Positions 42,073 to 51,009 of a stretch of 64,000 nucleotides of DNA are shown in pieces (the stretch's first letter is position 1; each line of letters begins with the position of its first letter). The stretch is from the NCBI GenBank assembly GCA_049324835.1, contig JBMOMT010000043.1, positions 1 to 64,000 on the forward strand. Direction: 5' to 3'. The position numbers and the translations under genes are program-made. The DNA comes from JBMOMT01 sp049324835. GTDB taxonomy: Bacteria; Chloroflexota; Anaerolineae; CAYNKW01. The notes under the pieces were generated by a model. It worked only from the letters and a program-made list of their open reading frames with translations. It searched no databases and was not told where the DNA came from.

Positions 42073-42447
42073 ATGAGCAAAAAGATTTTGGTCGTCGAAG
42101 ACGATCCGGACATGATCGATCTGGCCAGGCTTTTTCTGCAAAAAGCCGGCTATCGGGTGCTCGGCGCCCTGGGTGGCCAGGCCGGGCTCGATGTCCTGAG
42201 CCGGGAGCCTGTCGATCTGGTGCTTTTGGATCTCATGATGGGCGGGTTGAACGGCTGGGACGTGCTCAAGGCGATACGCGCCAGCGAGCGCTGGCAGGAC
42301 CTTCCGGTGATCTTGATCTCGGCGCGATACAGCATGGTCGAGAGCGCCGAACGAGCCGCCAGTTGCGGCATGTTCTCCGCTTACGTCTCCAAGCCTTTCG
42401 TGGTTCGAGATCTGCTCCAAAAGATCGAATTCGCTTTGGCTGCTTGA
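42073..42447 (+). CDS. single-domain response regulator
   Basis: 124 residues, one receiver domain. ILVVEDDPDMIDLARLFL (acidic pair), DLVLLDLMMGG (phospho-acceptor Asp), LISARYSM (Thr/Ser switch) and YVSKPFVVRDLL (conserved Lys). There is no output domain. Start ATG 42073; GTG 42061 is possible. It lies 65 bases upstream of the AAA ATPase, a probable functional partner. No histidine kinase is nearby. Confidence 0.92.
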   Translation: MSKKILVVEDDPDMIDLARLFLQKAGYRVLGALGGQAGLDVLSREPVDLVLLDLMMGGLNGWDVLKAIRASERWQDLPVILISARYSMVESAERAASCGMFSAYVSKPFVVRDLLQKIEFALAA

Positions 42448-42512
42448 TACCCGTACACACGCGACACCGTCGAACCGGCCGCTCTGCCAGGAAAATCGGG
42501 AGGGAGAGGGAG

Positions 42513-43928
42513 ATGGCATCTCAACAGTCCAGAACGCAGCCCATCCGGTCGCAATCATTGCCTCAGGCGGCCGCGGCCTCCGCCTCGGCAGGTATTGCCG
42601 CCTCCAAACCTCCAGCACCCAGGAGCTCCTCAGGCTCTTCCGGCTTTTTACCCCCAGATATCGCTTCCGTCGAGGATACGGGCCTCAGCCTCGGTTTTCT
42701 GGCCGATCTCGTGCTCAAGTTGATGTATTTCGAGGGCAGCATCTCTGGTTATGACATTGCCCGGGCCGTCAAATTGCCCTTCAAGGCGGTGGTGGAGGAG
42801 GCTCTCGAATTCTTGCGGCGCGAAAAATACTGCGAGGTTCGAGGCGCCGGTGGACTGGGCGAGTCGTCTTATCAGTACATCATTTCTTCCAAAGGCAGCG
42901 AGAGGGCGCGCGAGGTGTTGGAGCGTAGCATGTACGTTGGGCCGGCCCCGGTGCCACTCCAGACCTACGCCGATTCGATTCATCAGCAGCCGCTCAAAGA
43001 TGTGACTATCCATCCGGCCGCCATGCGCCAGCGATTGAGCCATCTGGTGCTCAGCGAGGAAACCTTTAACCAGATCGGGCCGGCGGTCAATTCAGGGCGA
43101 TCCATCTTTCTCTTTGGGCCGCCGGGCAACGGCAAAACGGTTATCGCCGAGGGCATCGGTTCGATGTTGATGGACGGCGATATGTACATTCCTTATGCTT
43201 TTGAGGTGGACGGTTATGTGGTCAAGGTGTTCGACAAAGTCACCCATCAATTGGTGGAGGATGAGGTGGTCGAGCCGGCTGTCGGCGGAACGTCTTTTTT
43301 GCGCAGTCGGCAGCAAGATGAGCGTTGGGTCAAGATCCGGCGTCCGGTGGTGGCTGTGGGCGGCGAGTTGACCCTCGAGTCGTTGGATCTGGTCTTTGAT
43401 GAGACCTCTAAATACTACGAGGCTCCGTTCCAGGTCAAGGCCAACGGCGGCATGTTCCTGATCGATGACTTTGGCCGCCAGCGTATGCGGCCCCGTGAGC
43501 TTTTGAACCGCTGGATCGTGCCTCTGGAAAAGCGTATCGACTACCTCACCCTGCACACCGGTCGCAAGATGGAGGTGCCGTTCGATATGCTCATCGTCTT
43601 TTCCACCAACCTGGAGCCAAAAGAGTTGGTGGAAGAGGCGTTCTTGCGTCGCATCCGGCACAAGATTCACGTGGGCAATCCTTCCTTCGAGGAATATCGT
43701 GAGATATTCCGCCGTGTGTGCAAGGTCAAGGGTGTGTCGTACGACGAGCGCGGGCTGGCCTATCTCATCCAGGAGCATTACCTCAAACCCAAGCGCCCAC
43801 TGCGCGCCTGCCATCCGCGTGATCTGGTGGACGAGTTGGTGGACCTGGCGCGCTTTTTGGACATATCTCCCACCCTTTCCAAAGATCTGATCGACAAGGC
43901 CTGCGAGGCCTATTTTGTCGAACTGTGA
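42513..43928 (+). CDS. AAA+ ATPase with N-terminal winged-helix-like domain
   Basis: 471 residues. A Ser/Ala/Pro-rich disordered N-terminus (about 1-45) is followed by a winged-helix-like segment (LADLVLKLMYFEGSISGYDI, then FKAVVEEALEFLRREKYCEV). The AAA core has Walker A GPPGNGKTVIAEG near residue 205, Walker B GGMFLIDDFGRQRMRPREL, sensor FSTNLEPKELVEEAFLRRI with an arginine finger, and a C-terminal helical lid. I do not recognise a named family. Proteins of this type occur in Chloroflexota next to pilus or signalling genes. It probably works with the adjacent receiver protein. Confidence 0.85.
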   Translation: MASQQSRTQPIRSQSLPQAAAASASAGIAASKPPAPRSSSGSSGFLPPDIASVEDTGLSLGFLADLVLKLMYFEGSISGYDIARAVKLPFKAVVEEALEFLRREKYCEVRGAGGLGESSYQYIISSKGSERAREVLERSMYVGPAPVPLQTYADSIHQQPLKDVTIHPAAMRQRLSHLVLSEETFNQIGPAVNSGRSIFLFGPPGNGKTVIAEGIGSMLMDGDMYIPYAFEVDGYVVKVFDKVTHQLVEDEVVEPAVGGTSFLRSRQQDERWVKIRRPVVAVGGELTLESLDLVFDETSKYYEAPFQVKANGGMFLIDDFGRQRMRPRELLNRWIVPLEKRIDYLTLHTGRKMEVPFDMLIVFSTNLEPKELVEEAFLRRIRHKIHVGNPSFEEYREIFRRVCKVKGVSYDERGLAYLIQEHYLKPKRPLRACHPRDLVDELVDLARFLDISPTLSKDLIDKACEAYFVEL

Positions 43929-43951
43929 GCGGGCGTCGGCCAGGCCTTCGA

Positions 43952-43984
43952 GGGGGGTCGGATTGACGCCGACTCCCTTTTGTG
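43952..43984 (+). terminator. rho-independent terminator after the AAA ATPase
   Basis: GGGGTCGG / CCGACTCCC stem with a 7-base loop, followed by TTTTGTGTTT, about 25 bases after the stop codon. Confidence 0.75.
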
Positions 43985-44021
43985 TTTGGGTCCCCGGCGC
44001 GGTTTTTCACGGAGCGTAACG

Positions 44022-44795
44022 ATGATACACTTGCCAGAAGCACTCGTTCAGCTTTATCGCGATCGTGTGCCGGTTTTTGCACACCGGGGCGCCAGCGCGG
44101 CAGCGCCACAGAATACGCTGGCGGCTTTTCGTCTGGCGGCCGAGATGGGCGCCGATGGCATCGAATTGGACGTGCAGCTTTGCCGCGACGGTGAAGTGAT
44201 GGTCATCCACGATTTCACCGTCGATGGCACCACCGACGGGCACGGAGCCGTGCGTGATCTCACCCTGGCCCAGCTCAAAGAGCTGGATGCCGGGAGCTGG
44301 TTCGATCCGATTTTTGCCGGCGAGCGCATCCCCACACTTCAAGAGGTGTTTGATCAGGTGGGCCACAGGCTGCTGATAAACGTCGAGCTCAAGAGCCTGC
44401 CCAGTCTCAGCCGTGGCCTCGAGGGCGAAGTGGTTCGTTTGATCGAAGACCACAACCTGGCACAGCGGGTCATTGTCTCTTCGTTTAACCCTCTGGCGGT
44501 GCAAAGGGTGAAAAAACTGAACCCCACCATACCCTCGGCTCTGCTCCACGCGCCAGATCAGCCTCTCGTCTTGCGGCGCGTCTGGCTGAGTCACCTGGTG
44601 CGGCACGAGTTCCGCCACCCGCATTATTCCATGGTAGACGAGCGTTACCTGGCCTGGGCGCGGAAAAACGGCTATCGTATCAACGTGTGGACGGTCAATC
44701 ACGAGGCAGACATGCGTCGATTGCTGGCGCTGGGTGTGGATGGCATCATGACCGATTGTCTGGACCTGTTGCTCCGAGTGCGTGGCAGCGCGTAG
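44022..44795 (+). CDS. glycerophosphodiester phosphodiesterase
   Basis: 257 residues, a cytosolic GDPD TIM barrel. FAHRGASAAAPQNTLAAF holds the catalytic His and Arg, ELDVQLCRDGEVMVIHDFTVDGT the metal ligands and second His, LINVELK the Glu, and INVWTVN / GVDGIMTDCLDL the C-terminal part. It hydrolyses glycerophosphodiesters to glycerol-3-phosphate. No signal peptide. The start is ATG with GGAGCG upstream. It overlaps hemW's longer open frame by 14 bases. Confidence 0.93.
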   Translation: MIHLPEALVQLYRDRVPVFAHRGASAAAPQNTLAAFRLAAEMGADGIELDVQLCRDGEVMVIHDFTVDGTTDGHGAVRDLTLAQLKELDAGSWFDPIFAGERIPTLQEVFDQVGHRLLINVELKSLPSLSRGLEGEVVRLIEDHNLAQRVIVSSFNPLAVQRVKKLNPTIPSALLHAPDQPLVLRRVWLSHLVRHEFRHPHYSMVDERYLAWARKNGYRINVWTVNHEADMRRLLALGVDGIMTDCLDLLLRVRGSA

Positions 44796-45981
44796 AATCT
44801 GCCAGAGCCAAGCTTTGGAAATCGGCCTTTACCTTCACATCCCCTTTTGCACACAAAAGTGCCCCTATTGCGATTTCAACTCTTTTGCCGGGCTGGATGC
44901 GCTCCACGCGCCCTATGCGCAGGCATTGATGGCCGAGATGGCGGCGCTGGCGATGTGGCGGCCCTGGCAGGTGCGCTCGATTTTCGTCGGCGGCGGCACT
45001 CCGACGGTGTTATCTCTTGTGTTGCTGCGGTCGATGCTGGCCTCGGCATTCGATGTGTTTGGTATCTCGTCCCAGATCGAGATCACTGTGGAGGCCAATC
45101 CCGGCACGGTCGATGAAGCCTATCTGGGTGAGATGCGCGCCGCGGGGGTGAATCGGCTCAGTCTGGGGGCGCAGAGCTTGCAGCGACACGAGTTAGAGTT
45201 GTTGGGCCGTGGCCACTCGGTGGCCGATGTTCGGGCCGCCTTTGCTGCCGCGCGAAAGGTTGGTTTCGAAAACATCAGCCTGGACTTGATCTATGGCCTG
45301 CCGGGCCAATCGTTGGGTGGCTGGCAGAGCACGTTGGAACAGGCCGCCGGCTTGGCGCCAGAGCACCTGTCGCTTTATTGCCTGACCGTCGAAGAAGAGA
45401 CGCCCCTGGCCGCGCGGATCTCTCGCGGCGAGATACCCCCTCCCGATGACGATGTGGCTGCCGACATGTACGAGCTGGCCCAGGAGCGGCTGGCGCGGGC
45501 CGGTTTCTATCATTACGAGATTTCGAACTGGGCCAGAGATACCTCCTTTTTTTGCCGGCACAACCTGATCTATTGGCGCAACGAGCCCTATCTGGGAGTG
45601 GGCGCGGGGGCGCACTCGTCTTGCTGCGGCTATCGCTGGCACAACTGCCTCAACCCGCACCAATATGTGGCAGTTGTGGGAACCGGGGAAGGAACCGTAT
45701 CACCCTGGGCAAGCCCGACCGTGGCCCAGGTCGAAGCGATCTCGGAGGCGCTGGCGATGGGTGAGACGATGATGCTGGGCCTGCGTTTGTTACAAGAGGG
45801 CGTGCCGTTGGAGCGTTTCGAGGCTCGCTTTGGCCGCTCACTGCTCGACGTTTACGCCCAAGAGGTGGCGGCCCTGTCAGATGCTGGTCTGCTGGAGTGT
45901 TTGCCGGATCGACTGCGGCTTACCAGACAGGGCAGGCTTTTGGGCAATCAGGCATTTGCCTCTTTTCTGCCGGCAGCCTGA
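44782..45981 (+). CDS. hemW: radical-SAM heme chaperone HemW
   Basis: 399 residues. LYLHIPFCTQKCPYCDFNSF has the CxxxCxxC motif with Phe after the last Cys, which marks HemW rather than the CPO enzyme HemN. FVGGGTPTVLS, GVNRLSLGAQSL, NISLDLIYGLPGQ and YEISNWAR are family blocks, followed by the C-terminal HemN domain. The GTG at 44782 overlaps the GDPD gene. A TTG at 44815 giving MEIGLYLHIPF is an equally good start. Confidence 0.92.
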   Translation: MAARRICQSQALEIGLYLHIPFCTQKCPYCDFNSFAGLDALHAPYAQALMAEMAALAMWRPWQVRSIFVGGGTPTVLSLVLLRSMLASAFDVFGISSQIEITVEANPGTVDEAYLGEMRAAGVNRLSLGAQSLQRHELELLGRGHSVADVRAAFAAARKVGFENISLDLIYGLPGQSLGGWQSTLEQAAGLAPEHLSLYCLTVEEETPLAARISRGEIPPPDDDVAADMYELAQERLARAGFYHYEISNWARDTSFFCRHNLIYWRNEPYLGVGAGAHSSCCGYRWHNCLNPHQYVAVVGTGEGTVSPWASPTVAQVEAISEALAMGETMMLGLRLLQEGVPLERFEARFGRSLLDVYAQEVAALSDAGLLECLPDRLRLTRQGRLLGNQAFASFLPAA

Positions 45982-46048
45982 TCCGATTGCCGACCTGGAC
46001 TTTTTCTGTTATACTCTGGCCAGTATCAATCGAGAGGGTAGGTTGCTT

Positions 46049-46738
46049 TTGTCGATACCATCCGTCATTTCCATTGATGGCCCGGCGGCCTCTGGCAAGA
46101 GCACGGTGGGCTGTTTGCTGGCAGAGCGCCTGGGCTATGTCTATTTCGACACCGGCATCATGTACCGGGCCGTGACCTGGGCCGCGCTGGAGCGGGGAAT
46201 ATCCATAGACGACGAGGCTGGCGTGACCGTGCTGGCGGAGGCCATCCATATCGAGGTGACCCGTCCCACGGTCGACGATGGCCGCCAGTACACCGTTTGG
46301 GTCGATGGCCAGGATGTCACCTGGAAGCTTCGCCTGCCGCGGGTCGATCATGGCGTTTCGCCCGTTTCTGCCTATCAGGGGGTGCGCCGGGCGCTGACCA
46401 TCCAGCAGCGACGGCTGGGGCTACAAGGCCGCATCGTGATGGTGGGTCGAGACGTGGGCACGGTCGTGATGCCCGAAGCCGGGCTCAAAGTGTACCTGGA
46501 TGCCACCGTCGAGGAGCGCGCCTGCCGTCGCTGGCGCGAGATGCAAGAGCGAAACCTGCAAGCCGATTATGACGACGTGTTGGTTGCCATGAAACGCCGC
46601 GATAACATCGACAGCTCTCGCGCGGTGGCTCCCCTTCGTCCGGCGCAGGACGCGCATGTCTTGGATACCACTGGCCTGGGCGTCGATCAGGTTCTGGCGC
46701 AGGTCGAAGTGTGGCTTCAGGACATGGCACGGGAGTAG
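46049..46738 (+). CDS. cmk: cytidylate kinase
   Basis: 229 residues. P-loop ISIDGPAASGKSTVG near the N-terminus, YFDTGIMYRAVTWAAL, RLPRVDHGVSPVSA, GRDVGTVVMPEAGLKVYLDA and RRDNIDSSRAVAPLRPA. It phosphorylates CMP and dCMP. No ATG is available at the family start; TTG at 46049 (MSIPSVISID) with GAGGG about 10 bases upstream is chosen. The longer open frame extends back into hemW. Confidence 0.92.
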   Translation: MSIPSVISIDGPAASGKSTVGCLLAERLGYVYFDTGIMYRAVTWAALERGISIDDEAGVTVLAEAIHIEVTRPTVDDGRQYTVWVDGQDVTWKLRLPRVDHGVSPVSAYQGVRRALTIQQRRLGLQGRIVMVGRDVGTVVMPEAGLKVYLDATVEERACRRWREMQERNLQADYDDVLVAMKRRDNIDSSRAVAPLRPAQDAHVLDTTGLGVDQVLAQVEVWLQDMARE

Positions 46739-46745
46739 GGGTTTC

Positions 46746-47450
46746 ATGCGTCTGGTTTTTCGGGTTGTGGTCAAGGTAATCATCAGGTTCCTGATGTGGC
46801 TCTTGCTCCGGATGGAGGTGATGGGCCTGGAGAAAATCCCCGCCGAAAGCGCGGCGATTCTGGCCATCAGCCACACCAATTTTCTCGATCCGGTGCTCGT
46901 GTTTGCCACCTGTCCCCGATCGGTCGAGGCGCTCTCCAAGATGGAGAACCTGCGGTTGTTCTTTTTTGGCCCGCTCATCAAGATGTATGGCGCTATCTTT
47001 GTCCGTCGCGGCGAGGTGGATCGTAAGGCTTTGGCTGCTGCCGTCGACGTGCTGAACCAGGGCAAGCTGCTCATCGTTGCCCCAGAGGGCACACGCAGCG
47101 GGGTGGGTCGGCTGCAAAAAGGCCGCGGCGGTCTGGCTTACATCGCTGCCCGCGCCGGTGTGGTTATCATCCCGGTGGGCATCGTGGGAGTGGAGGGCTT
47201 TTGGAAGAACCTGCCCCGGCTACGCCGCACATCGGTCAGGATGGTGTTTGGACAGCCGTTTCGATTTGTCGCTGGCGGCAAAGAGCTGAACCGTCAGGTA
47301 CTGACAGAGATGACCACCGAGGCCATGTATCAACTGGCTGCCATTTTACCGCCGGCGCGTCGGGGTCTGTATGCCGATCTGGAAAACGCCACTCAAAACT
47401 GGCTCGATTTCCCAGACGGCGTGAGCAACCTGGAAAGAGCCGAAGCGTGA
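46746..47450 (+). CDS. plsC: 1-acylglycerol-3-phosphate acyltransferase
   Basis: 234 residues. An N-terminal membrane-associated helix (VVKVIIRFLMWLLLRMEVMG), then AISHTNFLDPVLVF with the catalytic HxxxxD, GAIFVRRGEVD, and IVAPEGTRSGVGRLQKGRGGLAYIA-type substrate motif. It adds the second acyl chain in phosphatidate synthesis. It starts 8 bases after cmk, and its stop overlaps the next start (GTGA). Confidence 0.92.
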   Translation: MRLVFRVVVKVIIRFLMWLLLRMEVMGLEKIPAESAAILAISHTNFLDPVLVFATCPRSVEALSKMENLRLFFFGPLIKMYGAIFVRRGEVDRKALAAAVDVLNQGKLLIVAPEGTRSGVGRLQKGRGGLAYIAARAGVVIIPVGIVGVEGFWKNLPRLRRTSVRMVFGQPFRFVAGGKELNRQVLTEMTTEAMYQLAAILPPARRGLYADLENATQNWLDFPDGVSNLERAEA

Positions 47451-48790
47451 AGCGGCCTGGCGGCATCATCACCGGCGTCGAGGCGGGCAGCCTGGCGGCT
47501 CACGTGGGCTTGCAACCAGGTGATGAACTGCTGACCATCAACGATCATCCACTGCGTGATGTGATCGACGTGCAGTATTTTGCTGCCGAGGAGTGGCTGA
47601 AACTGCTGGTGCGCCGGGCGGTGGATAACCAGGCGAGGCTGTACGAGGTCGTGCGAGAATACGGTCAATCGCTGGGGCTCGAGTTTGCTCATCTTACTTT
47701 TGACGTTGACATTCGTCGCTGTCGCAACAATTGCAAGTTTTGCTTTCTGGCGCAAAACCCCAGGGGAATGCGCTCGAGCCTGTATATCAAAGACGACGAT
47801 TATCGTTACTCTTTTCTCTATGGCAACTTTGTCACCCTGACCAATCTCGTCGAGGAGGATTGGGTGCGCCTGGAGGAGCAACGACTCAGCCCGCTTTACG
47901 TGTCGGTGCATGCCACAGAACCGGCACTGCGTCGCCAGATACTCCAGCGGCCGGATGCGCCCGACATTCTGGCGCAACTGCAACGCCTGGCGGCGATGGG
48001 CATACAGGTGCACACGCAGCTCGTTCTGGTGCCTGGTCTGAACGATGGCCCTCAATTGGAGCGCAGTCTGGCCGATCTGGCCGGGCTGGCTTTTGCGCCG
48101 GTGCTCTCGGTGGGGGTGGCGCCGGTGGGTCTCACCCGTCACCATGTGGGCCCGTTTCGTCCTTACCGATCCGACGAAATGGTCGTTGTGTTGGAGCAGG
48201 TTCGGTCCTGGCAGAGGCGTTTCCGGCGAACACGGCGCGTCGGATGGGTTTATCCTTCTGACGAATGGTACCTGACCGTGGGCCGTGACGTGCCATCGGC
48301 TCGCGCCTACGATGGCTTTCCTCAGATCGAGAATGGCATCGGCATGGTGCGTCAACTGCTCGACGAGTGGGCGGGTCTCGAAGCGCGGTTTACGGATGGC
48401 TCCCAGGCGATTCCAGGGCGAGGGGTGCTGATCTGTGGCGCGTTGATCGCGCCGTTGATGCGTGGCCTGCTCGATGAGTTGGGCCAGCTCACCGGCTGGC
48501 AGGTGAGAGCACTGCCGGTCATCAATCAGTTCTATGGCCCCACGGTGACGGTATCTGGCCTGCTCACCGGGCAGGACGTGGTCGATGCGCTGCGGCAGTC
48601 GCCGTTGGAAGGCACAGTGTTTCTGCCGCGGGTGATGTTCGATGCCACAGGCGAGCACACACTCGACGGCTGGACGCCGCAGGCCATCGGGCAGGCGGTG
48701 ACTGCGCCGGTCGTGGTGGCCGAGTCGCTGGAAGTGATGGTGCGGCATCTGGCAGGCGACGTTACACTCGGAAAGGAGGGAATCATGTAA
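47447..48790 (+). CDS. DUF512 family radical-SAM-like protein
   Basis: 447 residues. An N-terminal PDZ-like domain (GIITGVEAGSLAAHVGLQPG then DELLTIND) is followed by a radical-SAM-type centre CRNNCKFCFLAQNP (CxxxCxxC), FLYGNFVTLTNL, SVHATEPALRRQIL, VLVPGLNDG, and a C-terminal DUF512 domain. The family is conserved with ribosome and GTPase genes but has no proven reaction. The start is GTG, coupled to plsC. Its stop is only 24 bases before the glmS ribozyme cleavage site. Confidence 0.88.
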   Translation: MKRPGGIITGVEAGSLAAHVGLQPGDELLTINDHPLRDVIDVQYFAAEEWLKLLVRRAVDNQARLYEVVREYGQSLGLEFAHLTFDVDIRRCRNNCKFCFLAQNPRGMRSSLYIKDDDYRYSFLYGNFVTLTNLVEEDWVRLEEQRLSPLYVSVHATEPALRRQILQRPDAPDILAQLQRLAAMGIQVHTQLVLVPGLNDGPQLERSLADLAGLAFAPVLSVGVAPVGLTRHHVGPFRPYRSDEMVVVLEQVRSWQRRFRRTRRVGWVYPSDEWYLTVGRDVPSARAYDGFPQIENGIGMVRQLLDEWAGLEARFTDGSQAIPGRGVLICGALIAPLMRGLLDELGQLTGWQVRALPVINQFYGPTVTVSGLLTGQDVVDALRQSPLEGTVFLPRVMFDATGEHTLDGWTPQAIGQAVTAPVVVAESLEVMVRHLAGDVTLGKEGIM

Positions 48791-48810
48791 GCACCCATCC
48801 AACAGGGAAA

Positions 48811-49045
48811 GATAGCGCCGGGGCTGGCGTAAGCCAGTTGACGAGGTGGAGGTTTCTCACCGCGAGGTGAGGCTAATCGGTGTTTACCGAGGAAATCGAA
48901 CAGATCGGCGGATGCCTCCAGGGATGGCTACATCCCTCTCTTTCCCTCCCACTCCCTGCACCCCAGGCAGGGTTGAAAGTCCGGTCGTGCAAAACCGGCA
49001 GGTGACTGCCGTGACAAGGGGCCGGGCAGTAGCGCCTGATTGAAT
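48811..49045 (+). ncRNA. glmS ribozyme (glucosamine-6-phosphate-activated self-cleaving RNA)
   Basis: The core matches the glmS ribozyme consensus in order: AGCGCC at 48814-48819 with cleavage expected between A48814 and G48815, the P1 hairpin CTGGCGTAAGCCAG, GTTGACGAGG, GGAGGTTT, then ATCGAACAGATCGGCGGATG and CCTCC. The 3' domain is GTTGAAAGTCCGG, AAAACCGGCAGGTGACTGCC and GTGACAAGG. A roughly 40-base insertion with two small hairpins (CACCgcgaGGTG and CGGTgtttACCG, about 48858-48889) separates GGTTT from ATCGA. It lies directly upstream of glmS and should repress it when glucosamine-6-phosphate is high. Confidence 0.88.
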
Positions 49046-49077
49046 CTCAACCAATCCTCAAATTTCGGGAGGGAATG

Positions 49078-50919
49078 ATGTGCGGCATCGTTGGTTACGT
49101 TGGCCCAGGTTCAGCCACACGGGTGGTGCTTGAGGGCCTGAAACGCCTGGAATACCGCGGTTATGATTCCGCCGGTCTGGCGGTCATCGAAAACGGCCAG
49201 ATTACTATCCGCCGGGATGTGGGCAAGCTGAGTAATCTGGAGACACTGCTGACAACCAGGCCAGTGGAGGGGCATGTGGGCATCGGCCACACGCGCTGGG
49301 CTACCCACGGCGCGCCCTCGGAACGTAATGCTCACCCCCATAGCGATTGTAGCGGCGATGTGGTTGTCATCCACAACGGCATCGTCGAAAACTTTGTGCC
49401 TTTGCGTCAGGAATTGATGGCCGAAGGTCATCGTTTTTCTTCCGACACGGATACAGAGGTCATCGCCCATCTCGTCGAGCGTTATCTGTTGCAGGGGGCC
49501 GGCCTGGAAGAGTCTGTCAGGCAGGCACTGGTGCAGCTCGAGGGCGCGCACGCCATTGCCGTACTTTATCGGCGCGAGCCAGATCGACTGGTGACAGCCC
49601 GCATTGGCAACGCCGGGGGGGTGGTTGTTGGCATGGGTCAGGGTGAAATGTTCATTGCCTCCGATATGCCGGCCATCCTGGATCATACCCGTGATATGGT
49701 TTTTCTAGAGAGTCGTCACATGGCTGTTGTCACTGCCGATGGGGTGCGGGTTACCACGCTGGCGGGCGCGGCTGTTTCACCCAAAATCTATACTATTCCG
49801 TGGGATCCTGTCTCTGCTGCCAAGGGTGAGTTTCATCACTTTATGCAGAAGGAGATTTTTGAACAGGCTCGTTCGGTGACCGACACTTTGCGTGGGCGGG
49901 TGAACTTTGAGACGGGACAGGTGTTCCTCGATGGTCTGGATTTTTTGGCGCAGGCTGCGCCGGCTATCGAACGTATCGTCATTGTCGCCTGTGGCACGTC
50001 GGCCTACTCTGGGTTGGTGGGCAAGTTTATGTTGGAGCGACTGGCGCGCATCCCGGTGGAAGTGGATTATGGCTCCGAGTTTCGTTATCGTGACCCCCTG
50101 CTCAACGAGCGAACGCTGGTGCTGGTCATCACCCAGTCTGGGGAGACGGTCGACACACTGGCGGCGATGGAAGAGGCACGCAACAAAGGCGCGCGCATCG
50201 TCGCCATCGTCAACGTCATCGGCAGTCAGGCTGCCCGTCTGGCCGACGGAGTCATCTATATGCAGGCCGGCCCAGAGATCGGGGTCGCCTCTACTAAGGC
50301 CTTTACGGCTTCACTGGTAGATCAATACCTGCTGGCTCTGTTTCTGGGACAGGCGCGCCAGGTATTGACACCGGCAGCGAGTCTGCGCCACGCCCAGGAC
50401 CTGGCGCGCCTGCCAGATCTGGTGGGGCACGTGTTGGAAAACGGTCAGGTGTATGAGGAACTGGCCAACAGGTTCTTTCGTAGCCGGAACTCGCTTTATC
50501 TGGGGCGCGGCATCAACTATCCCGTCGCCCTGGAAGGCGCGCTCAAGCTCAAAGAGATCAGCTACATCCACGCCGAGGGCTACCCGGCGGGCGAGATGAA
50601 GCATGGCCCCATTGCCCTGATCGACCAGCAGATGCCCGTGGTGGCGGTGGTCACCCAGGGCAGCGTGTACGAAAAGATGATCAGCCAGGTGGAACAGGTC
50701 AAAGCCCGCGGCGGCATTGTGATCGCCCTGGCGACCGAGGGTGATGAGGCCATCGCGGCCAAGGCGGATCACGTGCTGTATGTGCCTCCGATGCCGGAAT
50801 TGCTTTCGCCAGTGGTCAACGTGGTGCCGCTGCAACTGTTTGCCTATCACATGGCGGTGCGGGCCGGGCGCGATGTGGATCAGCCGCGTAACCTGGCCAA
50901 AAGTGTGACGGTAGAATAA
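49078..50919 (+). CDS. glmS: glutamine-fructose-6-phosphate aminotransferase
   Basis: 613 residues. CGIVGYVGPGSATRVVLEGLKRLEYRGYDSAG at the N-terminus; the Cys after the initiator Met is the glutaminase nucleophile. That supports the second of two adjacent ATGs (49078). GHTRWATHGAP, HNGIVENF, and two SIS domains with CGTSAYSGLVGKFMLE and TQSGETVDTLAAM, then EGYPAGEMKHGPIALID and the C-terminal QPRNLAKSVTVE. It makes glucosamine-6-phosphate for wall and glycan synthesis. GGGAGGG precedes the start. Confidence 0.97.
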   Translation: MCGIVGYVGPGSATRVVLEGLKRLEYRGYDSAGLAVIENGQITIRRDVGKLSNLETLLTTRPVEGHVGIGHTRWATHGAPSERNAHPHSDCSGDVVVIHNGIVENFVPLRQELMAEGHRFSSDTDTEVIAHLVERYLLQGAGLEESVRQALVQLEGAHAIAVLYRREPDRLVTARIGNAGGVVVGMGQGEMFIASDMPAILDHTRDMVFLESRHMAVVTADGVRVTTLAGAAVSPKIYTIPWDPVSAAKGEFHHFMQKEIFEQARSVTDTLRGRVNFETGQVFLDGLDFLAQAAPAIERIVIVACGTSAYSGLVGKFMLERLARIPVEVDYGSEFRYRDPLLNERTLVLVITQSGETVDTLAAMEEARNKGARIVAIVNVIGSQAARLADGVIYMQAGPEIGVASTKAFTASLVDQYLLALFLGQARQVLTPAASLRHAQDLARLPDLVGHVLENGQVYEELANRFFRSRNSLYLGRGINYPVALEGALKLKEISYIHAEGYPAGEMKHGPIALIDQQMPVVAVVTQGSVYEKMISQVEQVKARGGIVIALATEGDEAIAAKADHVLYVPPMPELLSPVVNVVPLQLFAYHMAVRAGRDVDQPRNLAKSVTVE

Positions 50920-50922
50920 CGT

Positions 50923-50972
50923 TTGACATTTGTGTGGTTGCATAGTACAATTCTCTATAGAGAATGATTATC
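50923..50972 (+). promoter_or_regulatory. promoter and palindromic operator of the Fur-family gene
   Basis: TTGACA (50923-50928), a 17-base spacer, TACAAT (50946-50951). The perfect 14-base palindrome TTCTCTATAGAGAA (50951-50964) begins at the end of the -10 box and covers the start site. AGAATGATTATCG (50961-50973) overlaps it and resembles half of a Fur box. A bound repressor would block transcription, suggesting autoregulation. Confidence 0.65.
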
Positions 50973-51009
50973 GTGAGCTTGCTGCTGATGTATACAAACA
51001 AGAGCATTT

